Assembly (NCBI GenBank): GCA_024234075.1
Contig: JACKOV010000005.1
Coordinates: forward strand, 291,280 to 355,279
DNA length: 64,000 bases
DNA from: Nevskiaceae bacterium
Lineage (GTDB): Bacteria; Pseudomonadota; Gammaproteobacteria; Steroidobacterales; Steroidobacteraceae
Direction: 5' to 3'
This document shows positions 17,085 through 25,199 of this stretch, piece after piece. A program made the translations under genes and the position numbers. Under the pieces are notes generated by a model. That model saw only the letters and a program-made list of their open reading frames with translations, ran no database searches and was not told the origin of the DNA. The stretch's first letter is position 1. Every line of letters starts with the position of its first letter.

Positions 17085-18452
17085 TCAGGACCACAGCCGG
17101 CTCGAGCGAGGCGCTGGGGACGGTGGAGGCTCGCCGATCCGTGGTGGCGCCGGTGCGGGGAACGTCAGCCCGATCCATTCGCCGCCGAACCAGCTGCGCT
17201 GTGCTTCGGGGAGTGTCAGTGGGTCGATGATCCGCTCGATGCCGACCTGGCCCGGATCGGAGAGATCGACGATTCCGGCCTCGGCCATGGCGCGGCTGTC
17301 GTCGTAGATCCAGACCAGTGGCGCGAGCCGTGCATGGTCGCTGACACGGGCGACCCGTGCGATCCGGCCGTCCGTCAGCGCGACGAAGCTGCCCGGCGGA
17401 TAGATCGTCAGTGCCGCGATCAGGTGTTCGATGGTGCCTGCACCGTAGGCCTCGCGTCTGGTCCGATACAGCTGTGCGAGCGCTGCCGCGGGAGCCGGCG
17501 CGTCGTTGCGTGTCGCCAGCACCTGGAACTCGCGGATCGCGCCGATGATGGGCGCCAGCGGATGGATCTCATGGCCGTGTACGGCGGCGGGGAAGCCGCT
17601 GCCGTCGAGCCGTTCGCGGTGTTGTGCGACGACGCGGATGACCTCGGTCGTACAACCCGGATACTCGCACAGTATCGCGGCACCGAGTTGCGGGTATCGA
17701 CGAAATTCGGCCAGGTCGTCGCGGCTCTGTATTCGCGACTCGTCACGCAGCCGGGGAGGCAGCCGCGACAGCCCGATGGCGTGCAGCATGGCCGCCGTCG
17801 TCACGGTTTGCAGGTCGGCCGCGCTGAGTTGCAAGCGACCGCCGATGGCTGCGGCCAGCGCCGCGGCATTCATCGACAGACTGGCCTGGCGACGTTGCGC
17901 ACCGACGGGTGTGGCCACCGCCGCGAGGGTCAGTGGTCGTTCCCGTCCCGCGGCCAGCGACAGCACCTGGCGCACGGCGTCGTGCGTCGCCTCGATGCCG
18001 CGGGCATCGCCCGCATCGAGCATGGTCAGCGCCTGGGCCGCGCTGCCGACAGCGCCGCGATAGCCTTCCCGTGCGCGCGACAGGTTGTCCTGCAGCAGGC
18101 GAGGGTCGATCGTCGGTGCCGGCGGCTGCAGTCCCCGGCGAATGGCGTCGATGACGGCTGCGGTGAGCCCGGGAGCGGCCGCCGGTTGCAGTACCGGTGG
18201 TTCGGTCGGTGTGACCGGGGGCAGTGCCGGGGAATGCGGCGGTGCCGCCGGTACCGCAACGGGTTTCGAGCGGGCCGGATCGATGAATATCCGCGTCAGC
18301 TCCGCTGCGCGGATGGCCGTCAGTTCGTCGGCTGTAGTGATGCAGAACGAGCTCTGCAGGAACGGGTGCTTGAACCAGCGATCGCCGATTCGTACGAAGT
18401 GCCCGATCCGCAGCGCGTCCGCCTCGATCGGTTGCCATGCTACCGAACTCAC
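17085..18452 (-). CDS. Degenerate HD-GYP domain protein with N-terminal DUF3391-like region
   Basis: This 455-residue cytoplasmic protein has an N-terminal region like DUF3391 ('RIGHFVRIGDRWFKHPF', residues 15-31), a Pro/Ala-rich linker at about 63-95, then an HD-GYP-type domain from about 150. Active HD-GYP enzymes hydrolyse cyclic di-GMP with HD and HHExxDGxGYP motifs. Here the HD is 'MLHAIGLSRLP' (224-225, Asp to Ala). The early family His is replaced in the 'SLSMNAAALA' segment, and the GYP loop is 'QHRERLDGSGFP' (277-288). Loss of metal ligands suggests an effector or scaffold rather than a phosphodiesterase. It stands alone between a gene remnant and a methyltransferase gene. Confidence 0.8.
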   Translation of the reverse strand: MSSVAWQPIEADALRIGHFVRIGDRWFKHPFLQSSFCITTADELTAIRAAELTRIFIDPARSKPVAVPAAPPHSPALPPVTPTEPPVLQPAAAPGLTAAVIDAIRRGLQPPAPTIDPRLLQDNLSRAREGYRGAVGSAAQALTMLDAGDARGIEATHDAVRQVLSLAAGRERPLTLAAVATPVGAQRRQASLSMNAAALAAAIGGRLQLSAADLQTVTTAAMLHAIGLSRLPPRLRDESRIQSRDDLAEFRRYPQLGAAILCEYPGCTTEVIRVVAQHRERLDGSGFPAAVHGHEIHPLAPIIGAIREFQVLATRNDAPAPAAALAQLYRTRREAYGAGTIEHLIAALTIYPPGSFVALTDGRIARVARVSDHARLAPLVWIYDDSRAMAEAGIVDLSDPGQVGIERIIDPLTLPEAQRSWFGGEWIGLTFPAPAPPRIGEPPPSPAPRSSRLWS

Positions 18453-18692
18453 CCGTGCCGGCCTCCACCCACTGGCCGCGCCGTGAACGCGCAGCTCCGC
18501 GGCAGGTTATGCTCGCCTGACAGGTGGCGCGTTGCTACAGTGCACAGTCGTGCCTTCGTCAGGCCCGCGGTTGTTGCCGCAGCGTGAACGCGGTCGCACC
18601 CGGCGGCCGGATGTTGCCGTCCGGCGATGGCAGGGCCGTCGCGGCAGGCTACGATCGCTGCTGCCGTCATTCGCCGTCGGAGGTTCGATACC

Positions 18693-19838
18693 GTGTCACA
18701 GCCGCTGCCGCATCCGATGTATCCCACCGCAAATCACGACGAACAGGCGCGGCAGGATTTTGTCGCGGCCTTCCGTGCTCACCTGGCATCGCAACTGGTA
18801 CCGGGCAACCGCGTCGCCTATGAACGGCGGGCGCTGCCACGTTTCGTTCGTGAGCATGGCCGCGAGCCGGCGGATTTCCACGAGGTCCGGGCGGCGATGC
18901 GCGGCGATTCCTACTACCAATTCTGGAGCGCACTGCAGCGCCGCAGCCAGGAGCTGATGTGGGAGTCGGTGATCGACACGGCCGAGCGGGAGCTTCCGCA
19001 GCTGATCGATACGGCCCAGACGTTGGCGCAGCGGGCGGCGCAGTCCGGCGGGGCCGGCGGTTCGCTGCGTCTCGATCCCACGCTGGTCGTGCCGCGCTAC
19101 CACACCGCAGTCGATATTCACCTGCAGCCGGGCGGTTACCACACCGATTTCGCGCCAGACGATGTCGCCGCGGGTGCGATCTACGACATGGGGCTGGGCA
19201 TCTATCTGCAGGGCGCAGCCGGACCCGCGAATGAAGCGATGGGCCTGCTGCTGTTGTCGTTTCTGCGGGAGCGCCTGCCGGAGTTTCGTCCCACGCGGAT
19301 TCTCGACATGGGCTGCGGTATCGGCAACAGCACCTTGCCCTGGGTAACGGCGTTTCCGGAGGCCGAGGTGCACGCCATCGATGTCGCTGCGCCGTTGCTG
19401 CGTTACGGGCATGCGCGTGCCGAAGCGCTCGGTGCCCGGGTGCATTTCAGTCAGCAGAATGCCGAGCGCACCGACTTCGAGGCCGGCAGCTTCGATCTCG
19501 TGGTCTCGCATATCATGATGCATGAGACTTCGCGCTCGGCGCTGCCGCGCATCATCGCCGAGTGCCGGCGCCTGTTGCGCCCGGGGGGGCGGATGCTGCA
19601 TCTGGAGATTCCCCGCGGCAGCACGCCGTTCCAGCAGTTCATGTACAACTGGGAGGTCTGGAACAACAACGAGACCTTTGCCGTGAACATGACCGGGCTC
19701 GATCTGGCGGCACTGGCGGTCGATGCAGGATTCGACCCTACCCAGGTCGAGGCGGCGGACCATGTGCAGCGGCGCTCACGCGAGCAGCGGCTTTACGCGG
19801 ATGAGACCCTGTGGAAGGTGCTGTTTGCACGCCGCTGA
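18693..19838 (+). CDS. Class I SAM-dependent methyltransferase with N-terminal helical domain
   Basis: The 381-residue protein has a helical N-terminal half of about 190 residues of unknown family, then a Rossmann methyltransferase domain. Motif I is 'ILDMGCGIGNSTLPW', the acidic residue after strand 2 is in 'VHAIDVAAPLLRYG', and 'DLVVSHIMMHE' and 'RRLLRPGGRMLHLEI' are motifs IV and post-IV. GTG 18693 is chosen as start because GGAGG lies nine bases before it. ATG 18717 is the alternative. The substrate is unknown, and the size of the helical part suggests a small-molecule acceptor. It is followed, 78 bases on, by a second unrelated methyltransferase in the same direction, possibly one unit. 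Confidence 0.85.
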   Translation: MSQPLPHPMYPTANHDEQARQDFVAAFRAHLASQLVPGNRVAYERRALPRFVREHGREPADFHEVRAAMRGDSYYQFWSALQRRSQELMWESVIDTAERELPQLIDTAQTLAQRAAQSGGAGGSLRLDPTLVVPRYHTAVDIHLQPGGYHTDFAPDDVAAGAIYDMGLGIYLQGAAGPANEAMGLLLLSFLRERLPEFRPTRILDMGCGIGNSTLPWVTAFPEAEVHAIDVAAPLLRYGHARAEALGARVHFSQQNAERTDFEAGSFDLVVSHIMMHETSRSALPRIIAECRRLLRPGGRMLHLEIPRGSTPFQQFMYNWEVWNNNETFAVNMTGLDLAALAVDAGFDPTQVEAADHVQRRSREQRLYADETLWKVLFARR

Positions 19839-19916
19839 ACGCGGTCCGATCCGAGGCGTAAGTACAGGATGCAGGCGGCCGCGTGCCTGCCGTGGTGTAG
19901 TGATGCCGGCGGGGCG

Positions 19917-20756
19917 ATGTTGCCGCTGGTGACTTCCCCGCTGCAGGCCCGGATGCATGCGGCGCTCGCGGCGGGGCAGCATACGCTCGAGTGCTCGCTG
20001 GATCTCGGCCGCAGCTCGAGCCGCGTCGAGCTCGGGGCCGACGGTTGGTGCTGGCGGGACCTGCGCTATCCCTGGATCGAGCCGTGTCGCGAACGCACCA
20101 TCTACCATCCTGTGCGGCACGACGGCGGAGCCCTGGCCTTCATGCCTGTGGTGCGCTATTCGGGTTCGCTGCTCAAACTGGTGCCGACCGAGTGGGGGCC
20201 GCCGACTTTCGAAATCGACGGCATCAAGATGCTGCCGACTGCCCGGATATCGCCCTGGGAGGATGCCGGGCGAAAAGTCGCGCTGGTGCGGCCGCTCGGG
20301 CGACGGATCCTCGATACCTGCGGCGGGTTGGGTTATTTCGCTGCGCGAGCACTCGAAGCGGGCGCAGCCTGCGTACAGTCCTTCGAGAAGAACCCGGACG
20401 TGATCTGGCTGCGAAGCCTGAATCCCTGGTCTCCCACCGCCGCCGGCGACCAACGGCTGCTGCTCGAATGCGCCGATGTCACCACGCGATTGGCAGCGTT
20501 CGACGATCGGTCGTTCGATGCGATCCTGCACGATCCGCCGCGTTTCGGGATCGCTGGCGAACTGTATTCGTCGGAGTTCTACGCGACTCTGGCGAGGTTG
20601 CTCGTGCCTGCGGGCCGGCTCTTCCACTACACCGGTACGCCGAACCGACTGACGACGGGGCGTGACCTGCCGCGCGAGGTCGCGAAACGGTTGTCACGGG
20701 TCGGGTTCGAGGCTCGCCTGCACGGTGACGGGGTGCTTGCCGTGAGGCGAGGGTGA
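19917..20756 (+). CDS. Methyltransferase resembling archaeal COG2521 proteins
   Basis: The protein (279 residues from ATG 19917) has the layout of the family I know as a predicted archaeal methyltransferase (COG2521). A short N-terminal domain contains 'LECSLDLGRSSSRVEL'. Motif I is 'ILDTCGGLGYFAARALE', then 'VQSFEKNPDVIWL'. The catalytic loop 'LHDPPRFGIAGELYSSEFY' and 'GRLFHYTGTPN' are strong family markers. DPPR-type loops occur in enzymes that methylate planar nitrogen or aromatic carbon. An upstream ATG at 19869 is in frame but its 16 extra residues look non-conserved. It lies just downstream of another methyltransferase gene. The assignment is from memory of motifs and needs a profile search. 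Confidence 0.8.
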   Translation: MLPLVTSPLQARMHAALAAGQHTLECSLDLGRSSSRVELGADGWCWRDLRYPWIEPCRERTIYHPVRHDGGALAFMPVVRYSGSLLKLVPTEWGPPTFEIDGIKMLPTARISPWEDAGRKVALVRPLGRRILDTCGGLGYFAARALEAGAACVQSFEKNPDVIWLRSLNPWSPTAAGDQRLLLECADVTTRLAAFDDRSFDAILHDPPRFGIAGELYSSEFYATLARLLVPAGRLFHYTGTPNRLTTGRDLPREVAKRLSRVGFEARLHGDGVLAVRRG

Positions 20757-20872
20757 TCCCGGATCCAACAGGCTGTCGATCACGATATCCGCGCAACTTC
20801 GTTTCCCTTTATCGGGATCAGACGCTTTACTTTGCAACCCGGTCTCACGCTGCCATTGCTAGCCTGCTACGC

Positions 20873-21121
20873 ATGGGATTACGGCGCCTGTTCACCGAAC
20901 ACCCGGCCTCGGTCGGCGAGACCTATCTGCAGCACTTCGGTGTGGCCTGCAGTTTCTCTTTTCGCATGATCCTGGGTGGACTCGCGTGCTTCATCCATGC
21001 ACTGCTGCCGTTCCTCTTCGTGCGGACCGGCAGTGAGTGCGTCTCGAAGCTGTATCAACGCATGGTGACCCAGCGCCGTACGCTGCAGGCCCGCGAGGCG
21101 GGGCCGCGCGCCTTGTCCTGA
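20873..21121 (+). CDS. DUF6356 family small membrane protein
   Basis: The 82-residue protein carries 'LFTEHPASVGETYLQHFG' near its start and a hydrophobic segment ('MILGGLACFIHALLPFLF') followed by 'VRTGS'. These are the features of DUF6356, a short proteobacterial membrane protein of unknown function. ATG 20873 opens the conserved part. The frame is open upstream to 20753 but that part looks non-coding. It ends 10 bases before the YeiH-like permease start, so the two may be cotranscribed. Confidence 0.78.
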   Translation: MGLRRLFTEHPASVGETYLQHFGVACSFSFRMILGGLACFIHALLPFLFVRTGSECVSKLYQRMVTQRRTLQAREAGPRALS

Positions 21122-21131
21122 GTTCGCGTCC

Positions 21132-22226
21132 TTGGGTGAATCTGCCGTCTCGAGCCCCAAAGCCTCGCTGCGCCTGCTGGCCAGCGGTGTGCTGCTGGCG
21201 ATGGGCCTGGCCATCGCGGCGATCCTGATTTCCCGCGCCCTGCGTGCCTGGTCCAATCCCGCGGGCCCGTCGCCGGTGAGTCCGGTACTCTGCGCCGTGC
21301 TGCTCGGTGTGCTCTGGCGCAACGTCCTGGGAGCGCAGGAGCGGTTCCTTCCCGGGCTGAAATGGATCATCGACAATCTGCTGCGTGTCGGCATCGCGCT
21401 GGTCGGACTGCGTCTGGCGCTGGATGGGTTGCTCTCGACCGTCGGTCTCGCGATTCCGGTGGTCGTGGCCTGCATGGCGACCGCGCTGGGTGTGAGCTTT
21501 CTGGTCGGTCGGCTGCTCGGTCTCTCCCAGCCTTTGCGCTTGTTGCTGGCCGCGGGAACGGCCATTTGCGGCTGCACGGCGGTGGTGGCGGTGACGCCGG
21601 TCGTGCACGCCCGTCCGGCGGAAACCGGGCTGGCGCTGACCTGCATCGTCGTGCTCGGTTGCGCGGGCATGCTGCTGTATCCGTGGCTTGCTCATACCGT
21701 CTTTCACGGTTCGATCGAAGCCAGCGCCGTATTCCTGGGTACGGCGATTCACGACACCTCGCAGGTGATCGGCGCTTCGTTGATCTATGCCCAGCAGTTC
21801 GGCGCACCGGAGCTCGTTCCGGTCGCCGGCCTGACGAAGATGCTGCGCAACCTTTCGCTGTTGGCGCTGGTGCCGCTGTTTGCCTGGATGGCGAGCGATC
21901 ATTCCGGAGCCGGCAACGTACGGCGCTCCCAGGTCCTGCCGACCTTCCTGATCGCCTTCCTGCTGCTTGCCGTACTACGCACGGGTGGCGATGCCCTGCT
22001 GTTCGGCACGGCGTTTCAGGCTTACTGGGATCGAGCCATCGAGATCGGCCTGGGTGCTTCGGATTTCTTTCTGGCCTGCGGCATGACTGCCGTCGGGACC
22101 AGCGTGGTGCTGCGTGACCTGCGCGGCGTCGGCGCCAAGGTCATCGGTGCTGCACTGATCGTGGCGCTTGCGGTCGCGCTTTGCAGCATGACGGTGATTC
22201 ACCTGCTGCGGGGCAGCTGGTCATAG
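21132..22226 (+). CDS. YeiH/UPF0324 family putative sulfate or sulfite-related exporter
   Basis: The 364-residue polytopic inner-membrane protein belongs to UPF0324 (COG2855). Family marks are 'LKWIIDNLLRVGIALVGLRL', 'GTAICGCTAVVAVTPVVHA', 'GTAIHDTSQVIGASLIYAQ' and 'LTKMLRNLSLLALVPL'. About ten membrane segments are visible. Family members are annotated as putative sulfate exporters, and E. coli YeiH has been tied to sulfite response. The sulfite dehydrogenase genes 0.6 kb downstream agree with such a role. The start is uncertain: TTG 21132 is the first in-frame start near the conserved region, without a clear ribosome site. A decayed second copy lies at 24357-24900. Confidence 0.87.
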   Translation: MGESAVSSPKASLRLLASGVLLAMGLAIAAILISRALRAWSNPAGPSPVSPVLCAVLLGVLWRNVLGAQERFLPGLKWIIDNLLRVGIALVGLRLALDGLLSTVGLAIPVVVACMATALGVSFLVGRLLGLSQPLRLLLAAGTAICGCTAVVAVTPVVHARPAETGLALTCIVVLGCAGMLLYPWLAHTVFHGSIEASAVFLGTAIHDTSQVIGASLIYAQQFGAPELVPVAGLTKMLRNLSLLALVPLFAWMASDHSGAGNVRRSQVLPTFLIAFLLLAVLRTGGDALLFGTAFQAYWDRAIEIGLGASDFFLACGMTAVGTSVVLRDLRGVGAKVIGAALIVALAVALCSMTVIHLLRGSWS

Positions 22227-22359
22227 GTTCCGCTCGGGAGGCGCCGCCTCCGCGATTGCTGCCTTCCCCCCGTTCAGGACGGGCCGAGCCCTCGGCCCTC
22301 GGGTGCCGTTGCAAAACCCTGGACGTTCTCGCCCATTCACGCAACAATGTTTCTCGAAC

Positions 22360-22827
22360 ATGGATCGGATTGATCGCAAAATTCTCGAGTACCTGCAGCG
22401 GGACGCCACCGTTTCCGTCTCGGAGATCGCGGCGCGGGTCGGGTTGTCGAAGGCGCCCTGCTGGCGTCGCATCCGCCGCATGCAGGAGTCGGGGCTGATT
22501 CGCAAGACCGTCGCGCTGCTGGATCCCCAGCAGTTGAATGTCGGTACGACAGTGTTCGTCTTCATCCGCACGGCCAATCACAGCGCGGCCTGGTTCGAGC
22601 GCTTCGTGCGCACGGTGCGCGACTTGGCGGAAGTCTCGGAAATCTACCGTATGAGCGGCGATGTGGACTACCTGGTGCGTATCAACGTGCCGGATATCGC
22701 GGCCTACGACCGTGTGTACCGGCAGCTCATCAGTGAAGTGGAACTGCTCGACGTGAGCGCGAGTTTCACACTCGAGACCATCAAGCAAACCACGGCGTTG
22801 CCGTTGGGTTACGTCACTCTCGATTGA
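22360..22827 (+). CDS. Lrp/AsnC family transcriptional regulator
   Basis: The 155-residue regulator has an N-terminal winged helix-turn-helix ('MDRIDRKILEYLQRDATVSV', then 'AARVGLSKAPCWRRIRRM') and a C-terminal RAM ligand-binding domain from about residue 65 ('VGTTVFVFIRT', 'VSEIYRMSGDVDYLVRINV'). Such proteins form octamers and respond to amino acids. ATG 22360 starts the canonical DRIDRKIL opening. It sits between the YeiH permease and the convergent sulfite dehydrogenase genes and might control either. Its last 14 bases overlap the 3' end of the minus-strand cytochrome gene. A hairpin (22237-22251) lies in the gap before it. Confidence 0.92.
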   Translation: MDRIDRKILEYLQRDATVSVSEIAARVGLSKAPCWRRIRRMQESGLIRKTVALLDPQQLNVGTTVFVFIRTANHSAAWFERFVRTVRDLAEVSEIYRMSGDVDYLVRINVPDIAAYDRVYRQLISEVELLDVSASFTLETIKQTTALPLGYVTLD

Positions 22828-23107
22828 CGTAGTGCTGGGAGAGGTAGGCGACGAGGCGATCGACGTCTTTCGCCTCGATCGGTGCGCCGAAACGATCGAT
22901 CATCTTCTGCACCGTGGCCCGCCAGCGGGCGCGATCCATGACCGGTGCGTTCATGGTGATGTAGTCGAGACTGTGGCATATCGCGCAGTGCGCGGTAGTG
23001 AAGTCGCGATCGGGGGCGTCGATGAGCACGATCGAGGTTTCGTCGGCTGCGGTTGCCGATATCGAGCACAGTGCCAGAAACAGTCTGGCGAGGCGGAGAT
23101 GCTTCAT
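22814..23107 (-). CDS. Small mono-haem cytochrome c, SorB-like subunit
   Basis: The 97-residue precursor has a signal peptide of about 20 residues ('LFLALCSISATAA') and one haem c site, Cys41-x-x-Cys44-His45 ('CAICH'). Met52 or Met57 in 'YITMNAPVM' is a likely axial ligand. It follows the molybdenum enzyme gene with an ATGA overlap, as in SorAB sulfite dehydrogenases, where it takes electrons from the Mo site to the periplasmic cytochrome pool. The gene name is inferred from pairing and size. Confidence 0.85.
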   Translation of the reverse strand: MKHLRLARLFLALCSISATAADETSIVLIDAPDRDFTTAHCAICHSLDYITMNAPVMDRARWRATVQKMIDRFGAPIEAKDVDRLVAYLSQHYVNRE

Positions 23108-24270
23108 GCCACTTCCACCTTCACGACTTGCGGCACGTTGTGGTGATAGCCGGCCGCATTGACCGTGAGTGCCTGCGGCTGCCGTTGCCCATTCCGCCCC
23201 GTGGCCCGAGCCATGACTTCCAGGGTGCCGGCGGTGCGGGTGTCGAGCCGGAAGCGGAAGCCGCGCCAGGCAAAGGGGCCGATCTCGGCATCCAGTTTTG
23301 CAGGCTGCCAGCTTTGCCCGCGATCCACCGATATGTCTACCGCTGCGATGCCGCTGCCGCCATCCCAGGCCCAGCCCCGAACCTCGGCAGGCTTCGAGCG
23401 CCGCAGCCGGTTGCCTTCCGCCGGGCTGGTGATGATGGAGTTCACCAGGATCTCGGTGATGGGCGTGGTCGATGCGTCATCCTGGCTCGGAAAACGTGCA
23501 CCGGGAAATGCGCCCAGCGGCAAACGATAGGCGTTTTTCATCCAGAAGCCGTCGAAGGGTTGCTGCACCACGCGAATCGTGCGCAGATGCTTCATCCAGT
23601 AAGTGGCGGTCCATCCCGGCACGACGAGCCGGGCCGGCGCACCATGCAGGTGGGGCAGGGGTTTGCCGTTCATTTCGAAGGCGATGAGCGTCGACTCCGC
23701 CACAGCCCGGTCGATCGGCAGACTCTTGACGTATACCGGTGTCTGCGGAAGGACGCCTGCGTCTGCACATTCGAACACGACTTCGACCGCATCCGGGCGC
23801 ACGCCGGCACGACGCAGCACGTCTGCCAACCGCACGCCGCCCCAGAGCGCGTGGCCCATGGCACCGTGCTCCCACTGGACGCCGGGAACCCGCGGCACGA
23901 ACAGCCCGCGGCGATTGCCGGAACACTGGTTCACGGCGGGAATCGCGACGCGCTCGAAGTCGCGGCGCAAGTCGCGGAGCGAGAGTGTCAGTTCACGTTC
24001 GGTGCCCGGTCCGGCAATGGCGAGCGTCCAGTCCGAGGTGTCGATCTCGGGAATCACCGGCAGGTGATAGCGCACGAAAAAGGCATCGTTGCGCGTGAAC
24101 GGCTGCCGCAGGTCGGCGAGCGGTGTCTCGAAATTGGGAGGGCGGAAGCTACGGGCGATCAGCGGTTTCTTGTCGGGCAGCGCGACCAGGCCGGCCTCCG
24201 ATGCCAGGGCCTCCCGGCTACTCGCCAGCACCGCCGCTGAAGCCGCCATCAGCTCTCTTCGAGTCAGCAT
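23104..24270 (-). CDS. Molybdopterin-dependent sulfite dehydrogenase catalytic subunit (SorA-like)
   Basis: The 388-residue periplasmic protein of the sulfite oxidase family probably oxidises sulfite to sulfate. The N-terminus 'MLTRRELMAASAAVLA' has a twin-arginine motif, as expected for export of a folded Mo protein. Cys116 in 'VNQCSGNRRGLF' is the conserved Mo ligand. 'HGAMGHALWGGVRL' and 'HGAPARLVVPGW' complete the Mo-pterin domain, and a C-terminal Ig-like dimerisation domain follows ('RGWAWDGGSGIAAVDIS'). ATG 24270 gives the Tat signal, while a TTG at 24303 would add 11 residues. It is coupled to the cytochrome gene downstream (ATGA). Confidence 0.9.
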   Translation of the reverse strand: MLTRRELMAASAAVLASSREALASEAGLVALPDKKPLIARSFRPPNFETPLADLRQPFTRNDAFFVRYHLPVIPEIDTSDWTLAIAGPGTERELTLSLRDLRRDFERVAIPAVNQCSGNRRGLFVPRVPGVQWEHGAMGHALWGGVRLADVLRRAGVRPDAVEVVFECADAGVLPQTPVYVKSLPIDRAVAESTLIAFEMNGKPLPHLHGAPARLVVPGWTATYWMKHLRTIRVVQQPFDGFWMKNAYRLPLGAFPGARFPSQDDASTTPITEILVNSIITSPAEGNRLRRSKPAEVRGWAWDGGSGIAAVDISVDRGQSWQPAKLDAEIGPFAWRGFRFRLDTRTAGTLEVMARATGRNGQRQPQALTVNAAGYHHNVPQVVKVEVA

Positions 24271-24356
24271 GAGATATCCGCGGATCTTGTCGGAAACCAG
24301 CAAGCGATCCTAGCACAGGGCCTGACGCACTCGGCCGGCGGTGCCGTTGTCGTGCG

Positions 24357-24900
24357 CTACGGCTTCCACAACAGGATCGCCGTCAAGCTGAGGCCGCAGA
24401 TGAAGATCGTGGAGAGCGCTCCAAGCAGGAACGGACGCCAGCCTCGGGTTCGCATTTGCCGCAGGTCGAGATCCAGCCCCAGGCCGGCGAGGGCTGCCAG
24501 CAGCAGCACGGTCGGCACGAGCAGCATGACGCGCGACAGCTTGCGATCATCGCCGCATCGCTCGAAGCCGGCCAGGCATCCGTTGCCGCGACGACTTGCC
24601 CGATCTCGTGAATGGATGTCCCGGCCCAGAGACCATGGGTGTCTGCAGTCATCTGCAGCAGATGGCCGGCGATCGGGTAGAGGAGGACCGACAGGCTGCC
24701 GAAGATGCTCACCGTGGCCACGGCGTAGATCACGTCTTCGTCCGAACCATGAGCAACAGTGTTGGCCGCGATCACCGCGGAGGCGCCGCAGACCGAGGTG
24801 CCGATAATCAACCGGGTCAGTTGTGGCTCGACGCCGAGCCGGGGCGCCCAGCCACAGCGTGACGAAAAAAGTGGCGAGCAGTCGGAGACCCTGGTCTCGG
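24357..24900 (-). pseudogene. Decayed and 5'-truncated YeiH/UPF0324 permease gene
   Basis: Minus-strand translation gives UPF0324 segments spread over two frames. 'GLRLLATFFVTLWLGA' is in one frame. 'LGVEPQLTRLIIGTSVCG' through 'IHEIGQVVAA' is in a second. 'LSRVMLLVPTVLLLAALAG' through 'LTAILLWKP' plus a stop is back in the first. At least two frameshifts are needed to join them (near 24850 and near 24575). The N-terminal 90-100 residues of a normal family member are missing, since the upstream sequence is the leader of the second RRM gene. It is probably non-functional. Confidence 0.82.
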
Positions 24901-24975
24901 AGCGGGTGATGTTGACCTGGCCGTTGACGAGCGGCGAGGTTACCGCCGCGATTCCGCCATCGCGCCAGGCCGTTC

Positions 24976-25199
24976 GTGCAAAATTTGCACAGACTGGACG
25001 CAAACACGTTATCCTCGCCGCCGATCGTCTTTCGTCCGTATCGCCTTGGCGCCTGTCTGCGCCCCTCCCGAGCCGAAACGCCTGCCGATCAGGTGTCAGG
25101 ATTTCAGGTTCGCCGTCTGCCGTAACCCGGCTATGTTCGATCCCGTGTTTCCTGTCATTGCTGTCATTACATTACTGGATCAACTGAGAGAAGAGTTAC
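24976..25199 (+). promoter_or_regulatory. Promoter, palindrome and ~185-nt leader of the second RRM gene
   Basis: A perfect inverted repeat with 7-base arms (GTGCAAA-A-TTTGCAC, 24976-24990) contains a -35-like TTGCAC, with TATCCT at 25010-25015 as -10 (19-base spacer). The 190 bases from TATCCT to the ATG parallel the first RRM leader in length and block order. A ribosome site AGAAGAG lies shortly before the ATG. The palindrome could be an operator and is absent from the first copy. Confidence 0.5.

Noticed and set aside
22237..22251. Hairpin GGAGGC-GCC-GCCTCC after the YeiH-like gene
   Set aside because: Short stem, no T tract, and GC-rich stems are common here. Not annotated as a terminator.
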